Positions 51,879 through 61,822 of a DNA stretch of 64,000 nt are shown here, one piece after another (position 1 is the first letter of the stretch; the number at the start of each line of letters is the position of its first letter). Made by a program: the position numbers and the translations under genes. Below the pieces are notes generated by a model, which ran no database searches, was not told the DNA's origin, and saw nothing but the letters and a program-made list of their open reading frames with translations. This stretch comes from Prevotella sp. MA2016 (GTDB lineage Bacteria > Bacteroidota > Bacteroidia > Bacteroidales > Bacteroidaceae): positions 181,787-245,786 of the forward strand of contig NZ_KK211036.1 in NCBI RefSeq assembly GCF_000619825.1, read 5' to 3'.

Positions 51879-54062
51879 ATGAACGGCAAGTATCATATAT
51901 ACATACCTTTGATGGCGGTTGCAGTGGCTATGTGCAGCTGCTCGGTGAGTCGTGATATTCCGGAGGATAGCTATCTGCTGAATAAAACAAAGGTGGTTGC
52001 CGATGGTAAATATCGCGATATCAATCCAGGTAGCTTGAAGGGGTATGTGCGACAGAAACCTAACTCGCGCTGGTTCTCGGCTGTTAAACTGCCACTGGGC
52101 GTTTATGCCATGGCGGGTAAAGACAGCTCTTGGGTGAACCGCATGCTGCGACAGATGGGTGAGGCGCCTGTCATCTATGATACCGTGCAAGCCCAGCTTA
52201 CTTGCCGTGACCTGCAGCAGGCTTTGCAGAACAAGGGTTATCTGGACGCGCAGGTAGAGCTGTATATCGACAAAAAGAAGCATAAATTGGATGCTGTGTA
52301 TGTGTTGCATCCTGGTGAGCCCTATTTTGTCAGAAACCTGGATTTCGTGATTGAAGACAGTGTGGTGGCCAATCTCTTGCGTAAGCGTAACACGCTGTTG
52401 CATCAGGGTATGCAGTTCAGTGTAGAGACATTGTCGGCTGAACGTAATGCCATCACGCAGTATCTGCAGAATAATGGCTACTTCCGTTTTCATAAGGAGT
52501 ATATCACCTATGGAGCCAAAAAGGATGAGGCACAGCATGGCGTTGACCTGAAGTTGCTGTTGCAACAGCAGCATAAGCCATACACCATCGGTAGCATCAT
52601 GCATGAAGGTGGACAGGATGACGATGGAAAAGTGCATCTGCGCCAGTCGGTGCTGGTAGAGAATACCTTCCTGGCGCCTGGCGACCTCTATTCGGCTGCC
52701 AAACTGCAGAATACCTATAACCACTTTGGTCGACTGGGGGCTGTGAGATATACCAATATTGCCTTTGAACAACAGCCTGACACCACGCTGCTGGATACCA
52801 AGATACAGGTGCTTACCAATAAACCATCGACTATTAGTTTCCAGCCTGAAGGCACGAATACTGCTGGCGACTTTGGTGCTGCAGCCTCGTTGACCTATCA
52901 GAATAGAAATCTATTTAAAGGATCAGAAACATTCAGTCTGCAACTGCGTGGTGCCTATGAGGCCATTAAAGGTCTGGAGGGCTATAGCAATCAGGACTTC
53001 ACAGAATATAGTGTAGAAACAAAGCTTTCGTTTCCACGCTTTATCATGCCGTTCCTGAGTCGCAACTTCCGCCGACGTACCATTGCTACCAGTGAATTGG
53101 CACTTCTTTATGATGTGCAGGACCGACCAGAGTTTCACCGTCGAGTCTTGTCAACAGGCTGGAGTTATCACTGGCGCCCCCAGAATCATCATGACAGTTA
53201 TCGTTTCGATCTGTTGAATCTGAACTATGTATTCATGCCTTGGATAAGCGAAACTTTCAAGACAGAATATCTGGATAACACGTCGAATCAGAATGTGATT
53301 CTGCGCTATAACTATGAAGACCTGTTTATCATGAAAATGGGTTTTGGCTATACCTATAATAATGGTGTGGTAGCGCTGAAAACGAATGTTGAAACAGCAG
53401 GTAATCTGCTTGGATTATGTTCCAATATCTTTGGCAGTTCGAAGAATGAACTGGGCCAGTATGAACTCTTTAATATCGCCTATGCGCAGTATGTAAAGGG
53501 CGATTTCGACTATACACAGCAACTGTTTAAGGGTGCCAACGACCAACTGGTGTTTCATATCGGTTTGGGTGTGGCTTATCCTTATGGCAATGCCAAGGTG
53601 TTGCCTTTCGAAAAGCGTTATTTCTCAGGTGGTGCTAACAGCGTAAGAGGATGGACTGTGCGCAGCTTGGGACCAGGACGCTATAAAGACAAGGACGGTC
53701 GTATAAATTTTATTACAATGACCGGCGACTTGAAACTCGACTTGAACGTGGAGTACCGCATGAGGCTGTTCTGGAAGTTTAATGGTGCCATCTTTGCCGA
53801 TGCAGGTAATGTGTGGACACTGCGTGACTATCCTGACCAGCCAGGTGGACAGTTTAAGTTCAACCGCTTTCTGAGTGATCTGGCAGTGAGCTATGGTGCA
53901 GGCTTGCGACTGAATTTTGATTATTTCATCCTGCGTTTCGACTTAGGTATGAAAGCCATTAATCCAGCCTTCGAGATTGAGTCGGAAGCGCACTATCCAT
54001 TGGTGCATCCAAAGTTAAGTCGTGACCTGGCTTTCCACTTTGCTGTAGGAATGCCATTCTAA
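51879..54062 (+). CDS. TamL-type BamA-family outer-membrane lipoprotein
   Basis: A 727-residue Omp85-type protein. The signal peptide ends in MCSC (Cys19/21 lipid anchor), as in Bacteroidetes TamL. POTRA-like domains lie about 40-300 (LQQALQNKGYLDAQVELYID, AITQYLQNNGYFRF). A C-terminal beta barrel follows (about 330-727) with FSGGANSVRGWTVRSLGPG, the conserved (V/L)RG(F/W/Y) loop 6 motif. It ends in Phe (AVGMPF). It helps place proteins in the outer membrane, together with a TamB-like partner encoded elsewhere. Confidence 0.9.
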   Translation: MNGKYHIYIPLMAVAVAMCSCSVSRDIPEDSYLLNKTKVVADGKYRDINPGSLKGYVRQKPNSRWFSAVKLPLGVYAMAGKDSSWVNRMLRQMGEAPVIYDTVQAQLTCRDLQQALQNKGYLDAQVELYIDKKKHKLDAVYVLHPGEPYFVRNLDFVIEDSVVANLLRKRNTLLHQGMQFSVETLSAERNAITQYLQNNGYFRFHKEYITYGAKKDEAQHGVDLKLLLQQQHKPYTIGSIMHEGGQDDDGKVHLRQSVLVENTFLAPGDLYSAAKLQNTYNHFGRLGAVRYTNIAFEQQPDTTLLDTKIQVLTNKPSTISFQPEGTNTAGDFGAAASLTYQNRNLFKGSETFSLQLRGAYEAIKGLEGYSNQDFTEYSVETKLSFPRFIMPFLSRNFRRRTIATSELALLYDVQDRPEFHRRVLSTGWSYHWRPQNHHDSYRFDLLNLNYVFMPWISETFKTEYLDNTSNQNVILRYNYEDLFIMKMGFGYTYNNGVVALKTNVETAGNLLGLCSNIFGSSKNELGQYELFNIAYAQYVKGDFDYTQQLFKGANDQLVFHIGLGVAYPYGNAKVLPFEKRYFSGGANSVRGWTVRSLGPGRYKDKDGRINFITMTGDLKLDLNVEYRMRLFWKFNGAIFADAGNVWTLRDYPDQPGGQFKFNRFLSDLAVSYGAGLRLNFDYFILRFDLGMKAINPAFEIESEAHYPLVHPKLSRDLAFHFAVGMPF

Positions 54063-54070
54063 AATTAATA

Positions 54071-54108
54071 AATAATGTGAAAAGCAAGTGGCTTTTCATA
54101 TTATTTTA
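54071..54108 (+). terminator. Terminator after tamL
   Basis: AATAATGTGAAAAGC pairs with GCTTTTCATATTATT (one G-U), loop AAGTG, then T's. Confidence 0.85.
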
Positions 54109-54109
54109 G

Positions 54110-54117
54110 TACCTTTG
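54110..54117 (+). promoter_or_regulatory. -7 box for the WalJ-like operon
   Basis: TACCTTTG, 20 nt before the start. The -33 region overlaps the terminator stem with no TTTG. Confidence 0.55.
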
Positions 54118-54137
54118 CACGAAAATTATATTTTGAG

Positions 54138-54944
54138 ATGTTGAGATTTATATCGTTTGGAAGCGGTAGCAGCGGTAATTGCTATTATCTGGGCACAGCG
54201 ACCGACGGGTTGATTATAGATATTGGAATAGGAATACGCACACTAAAAAAATATTGTAGAGAGTATGGTATTCAGCTTAATTCCGTGAAGCGTATCCTGA
54301 TTACCCACGATCATGCTGACCACATAAAAAGTGTGGGCTCCTTGAGCCATGACTGCAATCTGCCTGTCTATGCCACTCGTAAAGTACACGAAGGCATAGA
54401 TGCGAATTATTGTGTGGCAAAGAAAGTTTCGCAAGAGCATAAGCACATACTGACTATTGGTGAACAAGTGCAGTTGGGCGACTTCAAGGTTCGTCCGTTT
54501 GCTGTGCCTCATGACGCCAGCGAGAATGTGGGTTATGAACTGGAGGTTGAAGGCATCGTATTCGTGGTGCTCACTGATGTGGGTAGTATCACCGACGACA
54601 TCAAGCAGGCCATCAATCATGCCAACTATCTGGTGATTGAGGCCAATCATGATGTAGAGATGCTGAAGAATGGTCCGTATCCTGTATATTTGCAGCAGCG
54701 CATATTGAGTGAAAGTGGACATCTGTCGAATGTGTCGTGTGGCGAAGCCCTGGTTGAGAATATGAGCGAGGGACTGAAGCACGTATGGCTGTGCCACCTG
54801 AGCGAGGAGAATAATCATCCTGAACTGGCACGCAAGACGGTGGAGACAATCCTGCGTTCACATGGTGTCATTCCAGGAAAAGACTTGGAACTTGAAGTGC
54901 TTAAACGCAAAACACCAACAGGTGTGTATGACATAAATGATTGA
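54138..54944 (+). CDS. MBL-fold metallohydrolase (YycJ/WalJ-like)
   Basis: A 268-residue metallo-beta-lactamase-fold protein with FGSGSSGNCYYLG (7-19), the metal motif THDHADH (56-62) and later histidines (PHDASENVGYEL, LCHLSEENNHP). This is the WalJ/YycJ subgroup, proposed double-strand DNA exonucleases. The start is ATG at 54138. The DMP19-like gene follows 3 nt later. Confidence 0.9.
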   Translation: MLRFISFGSGSSGNCYYLGTATDGLIIDIGIGIRTLKKYCREYGIQLNSVKRILITHDHADHIKSVGSLSHDCNLPVYATRKVHEGIDANYCVAKKVSQEHKHILTIGEQVQLGDFKVRPFAVPHDASENVGYELEVEGIVFVVLTDVGSITDDIKQAINHANYLVIEANHDVEMLKNGPYPVYLQQRILSESGHLSNVSCGEALVENMSEGLKHVWLCHLSEENNHPELARKTVETILRSHGVIPGKDLELEVLKRKTPTGVYDIND

Positions 54945-54947
54945 ACT

Positions 54948-55451
54948 ATGGTGGAGGTAATTGTAAAGGACGAGGATTTGCAGCAAGCTGCACTCGAAGG
55001 AATGGACGAATTCCTGAATGTGTTTGTGAAGGCTATCTATGATGCTATCGGTGGTGAACTGACTGCTGAGAGCATGGCCCAACTGAATGCCGACCAGATA
55101 ACACTGCTGGCGTGGAATATACTGCATGAAGAGGTGATGGACGGAGGATTTGTACAGCTGATTTACAATGGCTACGGACCATTCATCTTTAAGAATCCCC
55201 TGGCCAAAGCCCTGCGTCAATGGGATATGCGTGCTCCATCAAAGCTGATATATGATGCACACACCTTGTGGCTGAAATATCGCGATGAGATAGAGACTGA
55301 GAAGAGTGATGAAGATTTCATGGCTATGTTCGAACAGTATCCTGAGTTCGAAAATCTGGATGATATCTTTATCGAGAACGAAGAAGAATGGACAGAGGAT
55401 ATCGCACATTACGTGGATGACCATCTGGAGAATTTTGCAACTATCAAATAA
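54948..55451 (+). CDS. DMP19/DUF4375-like protein
   Basis: A 167-residue acidic protein. [20 protein letters not shown] then LIYNGYGPF matches the DUF4375/DMP19 signature (E..NGGF.Q...N). DMP19 of Neisseria mimics DNA and binds a regulator. The C-terminal half here is very acidic ([20 protein letters not shown]). Whether this one is a DNA mimic is unknown. It overlaps smpB by 1 nt. Confidence 0.82.
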   Translation: MVEVIVKDEDLQQAALEGMDEFLNVFVKAIYDAIGGELTAESMAQLNADQITLLAWNILHEEVMDGGFVQLIYNGYGPFIFKNPLAKALRQWDMRAPSKLIYDAHTLWLKYRDEIETEKSDEDFMAMFEQYPEFENLDDIFIENEEEWTEDIAHYVDDHLENFATIK

Positions 55452-55933
55452 TGAATAAAACAGAAGAACTGTTACGCAAGAAGAGTCCTGTGCAGATTCG
55501 CAACAAGAAAGCCTCGTTTGAGTACTTTTTTGTTGAGACCTATACTGCAGGCATCGTGCTTACTGGTACGGAGATTAAGAGTATCCGACTGGGAAAAGCC
55601 AGCTTGGTGGATACCTACTGCGTGGTGCTGAACGGTGAGCTGTGGGTGAAGGGGATGAATGTGAGTCCTTACTTCTATGGTTCATATAATAATCATGAAG
55701 CTAAGCGCGACAGGAAATTATTGCTGACAAAAAAAGAAATACGTGCCCTGGAGAGTGCAACCAAACAAACAGGTTTCACTATCGTACCTACGCTGGTGTT
55801 TATCGACGATAAAGGTCGTGCCAAAGTTGACGTAGCACTGTGTAAGGGTAAGAAAGAATTCGACAAGCGGCAAACGCTGAAAGAAAAAGAAGATCGACGC
55901 GAAATGGATCGCGCGATGAAAGTTTGGAAATAG
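55451..55933 (+). CDS. smpB: SsrA-binding protein SmpB
   Basis: A 160-residue tmRNA partner. Motifs: [63 protein letters not shown]. With tmRNA it frees stalled ribosomes. TAATG overlap with the upstream gene. The ssrA gene is not in this window. Confidence 0.96.
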   Translation: MNKTEELLRKKSPVQIRNKKASFEYFFVETYTAGIVLTGTEIKSIRLGKASLVDTYCVVLNGELWVKGMNVSPYFYGSYNNHEAKRDRKLLLTKKEIRALESATKQTGFTIVPTLVFIDDKGRAKVDVALCKGKKEFDKRQTLKEKEDRREMDRAMKVWK

Positions 55934-55949
55934 CGCTTACCTAATCATT

Positions 55950-58697
55950 ATGAATAAAGAACTAAACAAGATCATCAAAGAGAGAGTTCTCATTCTCGAC
56001 GGAGCTATGGGAACAATGATTGGTGCTGTAATGGGTAAGGTGGGTAACAGTGACGAACTGAACCTGACACGCCCAGAGGTGGTGAGCGAGATTCACCGAA
56101 AGTATCTCGATGCTGGTGCCGACATTATCTCTACCAATACCTTTAGTAGTCAACGCATTTCCCAGGCAGATTATAATCTGCAGGATAAAGCTTGGGAAAT
56201 GGCGCGTGTAGGAGCACTGCTGGCTAGAACAGAAGCAGACAAATTCTCGACTGCTGATAAACCGCGATTTGTGGCAGGTTCAATCGGACCTACAAATAAA
56301 ACCCTCTCTATGTCGCCTGATGTGAGCGATCCTGCTCGTCGTGATATCACGTACGACGAACTGTTGAATGCTTATATGGAGCAGGCTGACGGACTGATTG
56401 AAGGTGGGGCTGACATCTTTCTGATAGAAACCATCTTCGACTCACTGAATGCCAAATGTGCTATCGATGCTTGTATGCGTGCCATGGATGCACGACATGT
56501 AGAACTGCCCATCATGGTATCAGTGACAGTGAGCGACTTGGCTGGGCGAACACTTTCGGGACAAACACTCGAAGCCTTCCTGGCTAGCGTGAGCACTTAT
56601 CCCGTATTCTCTATTGGCTTGAACTGCTCGTTTGGTGCTACGCAGATGAAACCTTTCATCCGCGAACTGGCACAAAAAGCACCTTATTACATCAGTTGCC
56701 ATCCTAATGCAGGATTGCCAAATGCACTCGGATTGTATGATGAGACTGCCGAGAGTATGGCACCTAAAATGGGTGAACTGGTGGATGAGGGTATCGTGAA
56801 TATCATTGGAGGTTGCTGTGGTACTACCGATGAGTTTATCAGGTTGTATCAGCCACTGGTGGTAGGTAAAAAGCCGCATGTGCCAGCAGCAAAACCAGAT
56901 GGACTATGGTTGTCGGGGCTGGAGTTGCTTGCTCCTTTAGAGAATACCTTTACTAATGTGGGTGAGCGCTGTAATGTGGCAGGATCACGCAAGTTCCTGC
57001 GTCTCATTAAGGAAAAAAAATATAACGAGGCCATCTCTATTGCCCGTAAACAGGTGGTGGATGGAGCACTGGTCATCGATATCAATATGGACGACGGCTT
57101 GCTGGATGCCAAGCAGGAGATGACAACATTCCTGAATATGATAGCAGCCGAACCTGACATAGCTAAAGTGCCAGTGATGATTGACTCAAGTAACTGGGAG
57201 GTTATCAGAGCCGGACTGAAGTGTGTACAAGGTAAAAGTATTGTGAACTCTATCTCGCTGAAAGAAGGCGAGCAGAAGTTTATTGAGCATGCACAGGATG
57301 TGATGAGATATGGTGCTGCTGTGGTGGTGATGTGCTTTGATGAAGTAGGGCAGGCCACTACCTATGAGCGTCGCATAGAGATTGCTGGAAGAGCCTATAA
57401 GATACTGACAGAACAGGTGGGCATGAATCCACATGACATCATCTTCGATCCCAATATTCTGGCTATTGCCACTGGTATGGAAGAACATGATAACTATGCC
57501 GTTGACTTTATTCGTGCTACGGAGTGGATTAAGGAAAATCTGCCTGGTGCTCATGTGAGTGGTGGTGTGAGCAATCTCAGTTTCTCGTTTCGTGGTAATA
57601 ACTATATCCGCGAGGCTATGCATGCTGTGTTCCTCTATCACGCCATTAAAGTAGGAATGGATTTCGGAATCGTAAATCCTTCTACCAAAGTTACTTATGC
57701 TGATATTCCTCAGGATCAACTTGAGGTGATTGAGGATGTGGTTCTCAATAGAAAGAAAGGTGCTTCTGAGGTGCTCATTGAGTTGGCTGGTAAGATACTC
57801 GAGGAAGAGTTGGCCAAGAAAGAACAAGGAGGCGCAAGCAGCGATACCACCCCTTTTCAAGATAGAGCCCTTACATCTGTGGAAGAGCGTCTGGCTCAAG
57901 CATTGATTAAGGGCGATGGTACATTTCTGGAAGACGACTTGAAAGAGGCGTTGACAAAGTTTCCACATGCTGTAGATATCATTGAGGGCCCACTGATGGC
58001 TGGCATGAATACTGTCGGCACACTGTTTGGCGAAGGTAAGATGTTCTTGCCTCAGGTGGTGAAAACAGCACGTACGATGAAGCAGGCAGTAGATATCCTG
58101 CAGCCTTATATCGAAGCTGAAAAGACCGAAAGCACCACGTCGGCAGGAAAGGTACTATTGGCTACTGTGAAAGGTGATGTGCATGATATCGGTAAGAACA
58201 TCGTGAGCGTGGTGATGGCCTGCAATGGCTATGAAGTGATAGACATGGGTGTGATGGTGCCTGCCGACCAGATAGTGCGTAAGGCTCAGGAAGAGCATGT
58301 GGATATGGTTGGATTGAGCGGACTGATTACGCCTAGTCTGGAGGAAATGGTAAACGTGGCCGAAGCTTTGAAGGAAGCTGGTCTTGACATTCCTATTATG
58401 ATTGGCGGTGCTACCACCAGTGAGTTGCATGTGGCTTTGAAGATAGCCCCTGTTTATGGTGGTCCTGTGGTTTGGATGAAAGATGCCTCGCAGAATGCGC
58501 TGATGGCCCAGAAACTACTGAATGATAAACAGCTGGTTGAGCATGAGCTCGACGTAAAATATGATTCCCTGCGTGAGGCTTATCAGCATGAGCAGGAACA
58601 GATAGTATCACTCGAAGAAGCAAGAAAGAATAAACTGAAATATGAAGAAGAAGCTATTAATGATGGCCATTGCGCTTGTGGCTGTTGTGGCCACTAG
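55950..58697 (+). CDS. metH: Cobalamin-dependent methionine synthase, short form
   Basis: A 915-residue methionine synthase. It has the homocysteine domain (1-320; zinc Cys in GLNCSFG at about 224 and GGCCGT at about 287), the methyltetrahydrofolate domain (about 335-610, TNVGERCNVAGSRKFLRLIK), the cap and B12 domain (about 650-885; DVHDIGKNIV with the cobalt His near 743). The C-terminal activation domain of the 1200-residue form is missing, so reactivation must use a separate protein. The last 18 codons overlap the next gene's signal peptide and give an unusual Cys-rich end (DGHCACGCCGH). Confidence 0.93.
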   Translation: MNKELNKIIKERVLILDGAMGTMIGAVMGKVGNSDELNLTRPEVVSEIHRKYLDAGADIISTNTFSSQRISQADYNLQDKAWEMARVGALLARTEADKFSTADKPRFVAGSIGPTNKTLSMSPDVSDPARRDITYDELLNAYMEQADGLIEGGADIFLIETIFDSLNAKCAIDACMRAMDARHVELPIMVSVTVSDLAGRTLSGQTLEAFLASVSTYPVFSIGLNCSFGATQMKPFIRELAQKAPYYISCHPNAGLPNALGLYDETAESMAPKMGELVDEGIVNIIGGCCGTTDEFIRLYQPLVVGKKPHVPAAKPDGLWLSGLELLAPLENTFTNVGERCNVAGSRKFLRLIKEKKYNEAISIARKQVVDGALVIDINMDDGLLDAKQEMTTFLNMIAAEPDIAKVPVMIDSSNWEVIRAGLKCVQGKSIVNSISLKEGEQKFIEHAQDVMRYGAAVVVMCFDEVGQATTYERRIEIAGRAYKILTEQVGMNPHDIIFDPNILAIATGMEEHDNYAVDFIRATEWIKENLPGAHVSGGVSNLSFSFRGNNYIREAMHAVFLYHAIKVGMDFGIVNPSTKVTYADIPQDQLEVIEDVVLNRKKGASEVLIELAGKILEEELAKKEQGGASSDTTPFQDRALTSVEERLAQALIKGDGTFLEDDLKEALTKFPHAVDIIEGPLMAGMNTVGTLFGEGKMFLPQVVKTARTMKQAVDILQPYIEAEKTESTTSAGKVLLATVKGDVHDIGKNIVSVVMACNGYEVIDMGVMVPADQIVRKAQEEHVDMVGLSGLITPSLEEMVNVAEALKEAGLDIPIMIGGATTSELHVALKIAPVYGGPVVWMKDASQNALMAQKLLNDKQLVEHELDVKYDSLREAYQHEQEQIVSLEEARKNKLKYEEEAINDGHCACGCCGH

Positions 58698-60126
58698 TGC
58701 ACAGAAGCGTGAAATGCGTGGCGCTTGGATTCAGTGTGTGAACGGACAGTTCCAGAATCTTGGTACAGTGAAGATGCAGCAAACACTGACCTATCAACTT
58801 GATGAACTCAAGAAGGATGGTGTGAATGTGATCATCTTCCAGGTTCGTCCTGAATGCGATGCCCTCTATGAGAGTAAGATTGAACCCTGGAGCCGATTCC
58901 TGACTGGCACTCAAGGTAAGGCTCCCAGTCCTTATTGGGACCCATTGCAGTGGATGATTGACGAGTGTCATAAGCGCGACATGGAGCTGCATGCATGGAT
59001 CAATCCTTTCCGTGCAAAAACCAAGACAACGCATGTACTGGCCAAGAATCATGTAGCTATCCGCAAGCCTTCTAACTGCTTTGCCTACGATGATCTGTTT
59101 ATCCTGAATCCTGGTATTCAGGAGAATCGCAACTATATCTGTGAGGTGGCTAAGGATATTGTGAGCCGTTATGATGTGGATGGAATTCACATGGACGACT
59201 ATTTCTATCCTTATCCTGTAAAGGGATTGAGTATTCCTGATGATGAGCTGTTTCACGACCACTCTAATGGCATCAAGGATCAGAATGATTGGCGACGCTA
59301 TAATGTGAATCTGTTTATTGAGCAGTTCTATAATACTATTCATAGCGTAAAACCATGGGTGAAGGTTGGTATATCGCCTTTTGGTATCTATCGTAATAAG
59401 AAATCTTCTCCAGTAGGCAGTAATACCAATGGTACACAGAACTACGATGATCTCTATGCCGACATCCTGCTGTGGGTTAACAATGGTTGGTTGGATTACT
59501 GTGTGCCTCAGCTCTATTGGGAGATTGGTAATAAGGCTGCCGACTATGCCACACTTATTAAGTGGTGGAATCAGCATGCAGCTAATCGTCCATTGGTTAT
59601 CGGTGAGGATGTGGAGCGCACTGTGAAACATGCCGATTTGCAGAATCCTAACATCCATCAGTTGAGTGCTAAGATGAATCTGCATCGTCAGAATCCTGCT
59701 GTTAAGGGTACCGTATTATGGTATGCCAAGGCTGCAGTGGATAATGTGGGCAATTACGGCACATCGCTGCGCGAGGTGTATTGGAAGCATCCTGCCTTGC
59801 AGCCCGAGATGCCCTTTATCAGCGATAAGGCTCCTAAGAAGGTAAAGAAGCTGGCGCCAGTATGGACCGAAGATGGATATATACTTTTCTGGACTGCACC
59901 CAAAGGTAAAAACTGGGATATGCAAGCAGAGAAGTTTGTGGTTTATCGCTTTGCTAAAGGAGAGAAAGTGAACTTGAATGATGCATCGAAGATTGTGACT
60001 ATCACAGATCAGTTCTTCTATAAATTGCCTTACGATGAAGGACGTGAAAAGTTTACCTATGTAGTAACAGCCCTGAATCGTATTCAGAATGAAAGTAAGC
60101 CTGCGTCTAAGAAAGTGAAATTATGA
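58642..60126 (+). CDS. GHL10-type glycoside hydrolase-like protein
   Basis: A 494-residue exported protein: signal peptide MKKKLLMMAIALVAVVATSA Q, then a TIM-barrel of the GHL10 (DUF187) family (REMRGAWIQCVNGQFQNLGT, VIIFQVRPECDALYESKIEP WS, VDGIHMDDYFYP with the Asp pair). A C-terminal FnIII-like domain follows (about 395-490). Related proteins, such as E. coli DigH as I recall, act on peptidoglycan glycan chains. It starts inside metH (56-nt overlap). Confidence 0.88.
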   Translation: MKKKLLMMAIALVAVVATSAQKREMRGAWIQCVNGQFQNLGTVKMQQTLTYQLDELKKDGVNVIIFQVRPECDALYESKIEPWSRFLTGTQGKAPSPYWDPLQWMIDECHKRDMELHAWINPFRAKTKTTHVLAKNHVAIRKPSNCFAYDDLFILNPGIQENRNYICEVAKDIVSRYDVDGIHMDDYFYPYPVKGLSIPDDELFHDHSNGIKDQNDWRRYNVNLFIEQFYNTIHSVKPWVKVGISPFGIYRNKKSSPVGSNTNGTQNYDDLYADILLWVNNGWLDYCVPQLYWEIGNKAADYATLIKWWNQHAANRPLVIGEDVERTVKHADLQNPNIHQLSAKMNLHRQNPAVKGTVLWYAKAAVDNVGNYGTSLREVYWKHPALQPEMPFISDKAPKKVKKLAPVWTEDGYILFWTAPKGKNWDMQAEKFVVYRFAKGEKVNLNDASKIVTITDQFFYKLPYDEGREKFTYVVTALNRIQNESKPASKKVKL

Positions 60127-60791
60127 AGACGTATTGTTTCTTTGTTGCATTCGGACTCATGCTTTTGCTCTGCAGTTGTGGGGGCAGAAGCATGAGTGCC
60201 CAAGAGATGCAGCAGAAACTGGATAGCATCAAGAAAATAGAGGTGGCAGAACGCCTGGCTGCCCAAGGCATCAATCTTGAGCATGCGGATAATCCGCTCA
60301 AGCAGTTTTTTGATAGTCTTGATATTATGCCGCTCCCTATCAGTTATACTGATGAGTTGGTGAGATATCTGCCCGATTTCAAACCAGTGCCTCAGGATAT
60401 TGCTAAGGCCTTGGAACTGGAAGGAAACAACAAACAGAAAGCGATCTCTCTCCCCGAATCATTAGGTGCCAGACTCATGTTGCTGGCTGCTGATGAGATG
60501 GAAGAGGAGAATGAGGATGGTGATGTGGAGGTAAGGTATTCGCTGTGGCTCTACTCATTAGACAATGATTATCTGCCTGTTGACAAGATCTGCCTGTATG
60601 CCATCGACGAAGAGGAGGATTATTATGATTTCAACTCAGAAGAAATCATCCAGTACTTCTCAATCACCAGTGATTATGAAATACATCTGATGGATTATTC
60701 AAAGGAGAAGCACAAGGCACGCACAGAAGAAGTGTTTACGCTCGATGCCTCGCGTAATTTCCTGTTGCAAAAAAGTGAGGAGTTAGATTAA
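60123..60791 (+). CDS. Lipoprotein of unknown function
   Basis: A 222-residue protein with lipobox LLLCSC (Cys19 or 17). Mostly acidic helices (DEMEEENEDGDVEVRYSLWL, YAIDEEEDYYDFNSEEIIQY). Overlaps the previous gene (ATGA) and, at its end, the convergent next gene by 4 nt. Family not recognised. Confidence 0.8.
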   Translation: MKTYCFFVAFGLMLLLCSCGGRSMSAQEMQQKLDSIKKIEVAERLAAQGINLEHADNPLKQFFDSLDIMPLPISYTDELVRYLPDFKPVPQDIAKALELEGNNKQKAISLPESLGARLMLLAADEMEEENEDGDVEVRYSLWLYSLDNDYLPVDKICLYAIDEEEDYYDFNSEEIIQYFSITSDYEIHLMDYSKEKHKARTEEVFTLDASRNFLLQKSEELD

Positions 60792-61231
60792 TCCTTCTTC
60801 ATCAGTTCTTCGAAGAAGGCATCCAGGTCTTCGCCCAAGCCTTGCATCAAATCTGGGTCGATAATCACGGTCTCATCGTCAACCAGATACAATTCAGCAA
60901 TCGACTCCTTTTCTTCGTTCTCAAGGACAAAGGAGAAAGGCTTGAGGATTGACATGTTCTCAATGGTATTCTTCATCTTATCAAGACACTTGCGAAATAC
61001 GGATGGTATCTCCTCAAAGAAATTATCAGAAGTGTCTCCAATCCATTCTTCGATGATGCAACGATTAATCTCTTCGTCGTTATCGTCGAACGCCATCAGC
61101 TCGCCGGTATCCTGAGTTACACGGAAGTGGATATCGGTCATTACGTTTGCCTCCTCATTATGAGGAAACTTGTCGGCTATTTTTCGGATAGCTCGCTCTA
61201 TCTGCTGTAGAGTCAATTCGGTTGCTTTCAT
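60788..61231 (-). CDS. Acidic hypothetical protein
   Basis: A 147-residue soluble, acidic protein starting MKATELTLQQIERAIRKIAD; the in-frame Met 27 nt upstream would begin inside the promoter zone. Conserved-looking parts are FRVTQDTGELMAFDDNDEEI and the repeated FEELMKKD end. Family not recognised. Single gene with a full promoter. Confidence 0.78.
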   Translation of the reverse strand: MKATELTLQQIERAIRKIADKFPHNEEANVMTDIHFRVTQDTGELMAFDDNDEEINRCIIEEWIGDTSDNFFEEIPSVFRKCLDKMKNTIENMSILKPFSFVLENEEKESIAELYLVDDETVIIDPDLMQGLGEDLDAFFEELMKKD

Positions 61232-61255
61232 CTTATTCTTATTATTTTTCCTCGG

Positions 61256-61287
61256 CAAAAGTATAAAAAAAACTTTGTAATTGCAAA
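61256..61287 (-). promoter_or_regulatory. Promoter of the acidic protein gene
   Basis: Reverse strand TTTG (61287-61284), 20 nt, TACTTTTG (61263-61256): full consensus. Confidence 0.85.
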
Positions 61288-61324
61288 CGATTACGATTAT
61301 TTTTGTGAAAAATATGCTATTTAG

Positions 61325-61356
61325 CTTGTTTTATTCGTCAGATTGTCGTACCTTTG
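61325..61356 (+). promoter_or_regulatory. Promoter of the rseC-rnf operon
   Basis: CTTG (61325-61328, one mismatch), 20 nt, TACCTTTG (61349-61356). Confidence 0.75.
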
Positions 61357-61384
61357 CAAAATGTAAAGTCTACTTAGCAAATCG

Positions 61385-61795
61385 ATGAGTAATAAGATAT
61401 CACATTCGGGAATCATTAAAAGTATCGAGGATAATTGCGTCAAAGTGCAAATTATTCAGACCTCGGCTTGTGCAGCCTGCAAAGTGGCTTCGCATTGCAA
61501 TGCTGCTGAGTCGAAGGTGAAGATTGTTGATGTGTTCACCCCCGAGACTGCCCACTATCAGGTGGGGCAGGAGGTTGTTGTGTGGGCATCGAAGGATGTG
61601 GCCAACCGCGCACTCCTGTTGGGATTTGGCGCCCCTTTCTTATTATTAATATGTGTACTTCTGATGGCTTTGCGACTGCTGGACGACGAAGGGCTTGCAG
61701 CTCTGGCTGCTTTAGCGTCGTTAGTGCCATATTATCTGGCTCTCTGGGTGATGAAAGACCGTATCCAGAAGCAGATATCATTCCAATTAGATTAA
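61385..61795 (+). CDS. rseC: RseC-like membrane protein
   Basis: A 136-residue protein. Cys29, Cys32 and Cys38 (TSACAACKVASHC) give the RseC metal-type motif. Two membrane helices lie at about 74-97 and 103-123. RseC proteins are linked to the Rnf/Rsx electron transport complex and SoxR reduction. It is 27 nt before rnfB, as in many Bacteroidetes. Confidence 0.92.
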   Translation: MSNKISHSGIIKSIEDNCVKVQIIQTSACAACKVASHCNAAESKVKIVDVFTPETAHYQVGQEVVVWASKDVANRALLLGFGAPFLLLICVLLMALRLLDDEGLAALAALASLVPYYLALWVMKDRIQKQISFQLD

Positions 61796-61822
61796 TAAAT
61801 TAGTAACTAAAACAAATAGATT

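Noticed and set aside
55934..55949. Cobalamin riboswitch before metH
   Set aside because: Only 16 nt separate smpB and metH, too little for a riboswitch.
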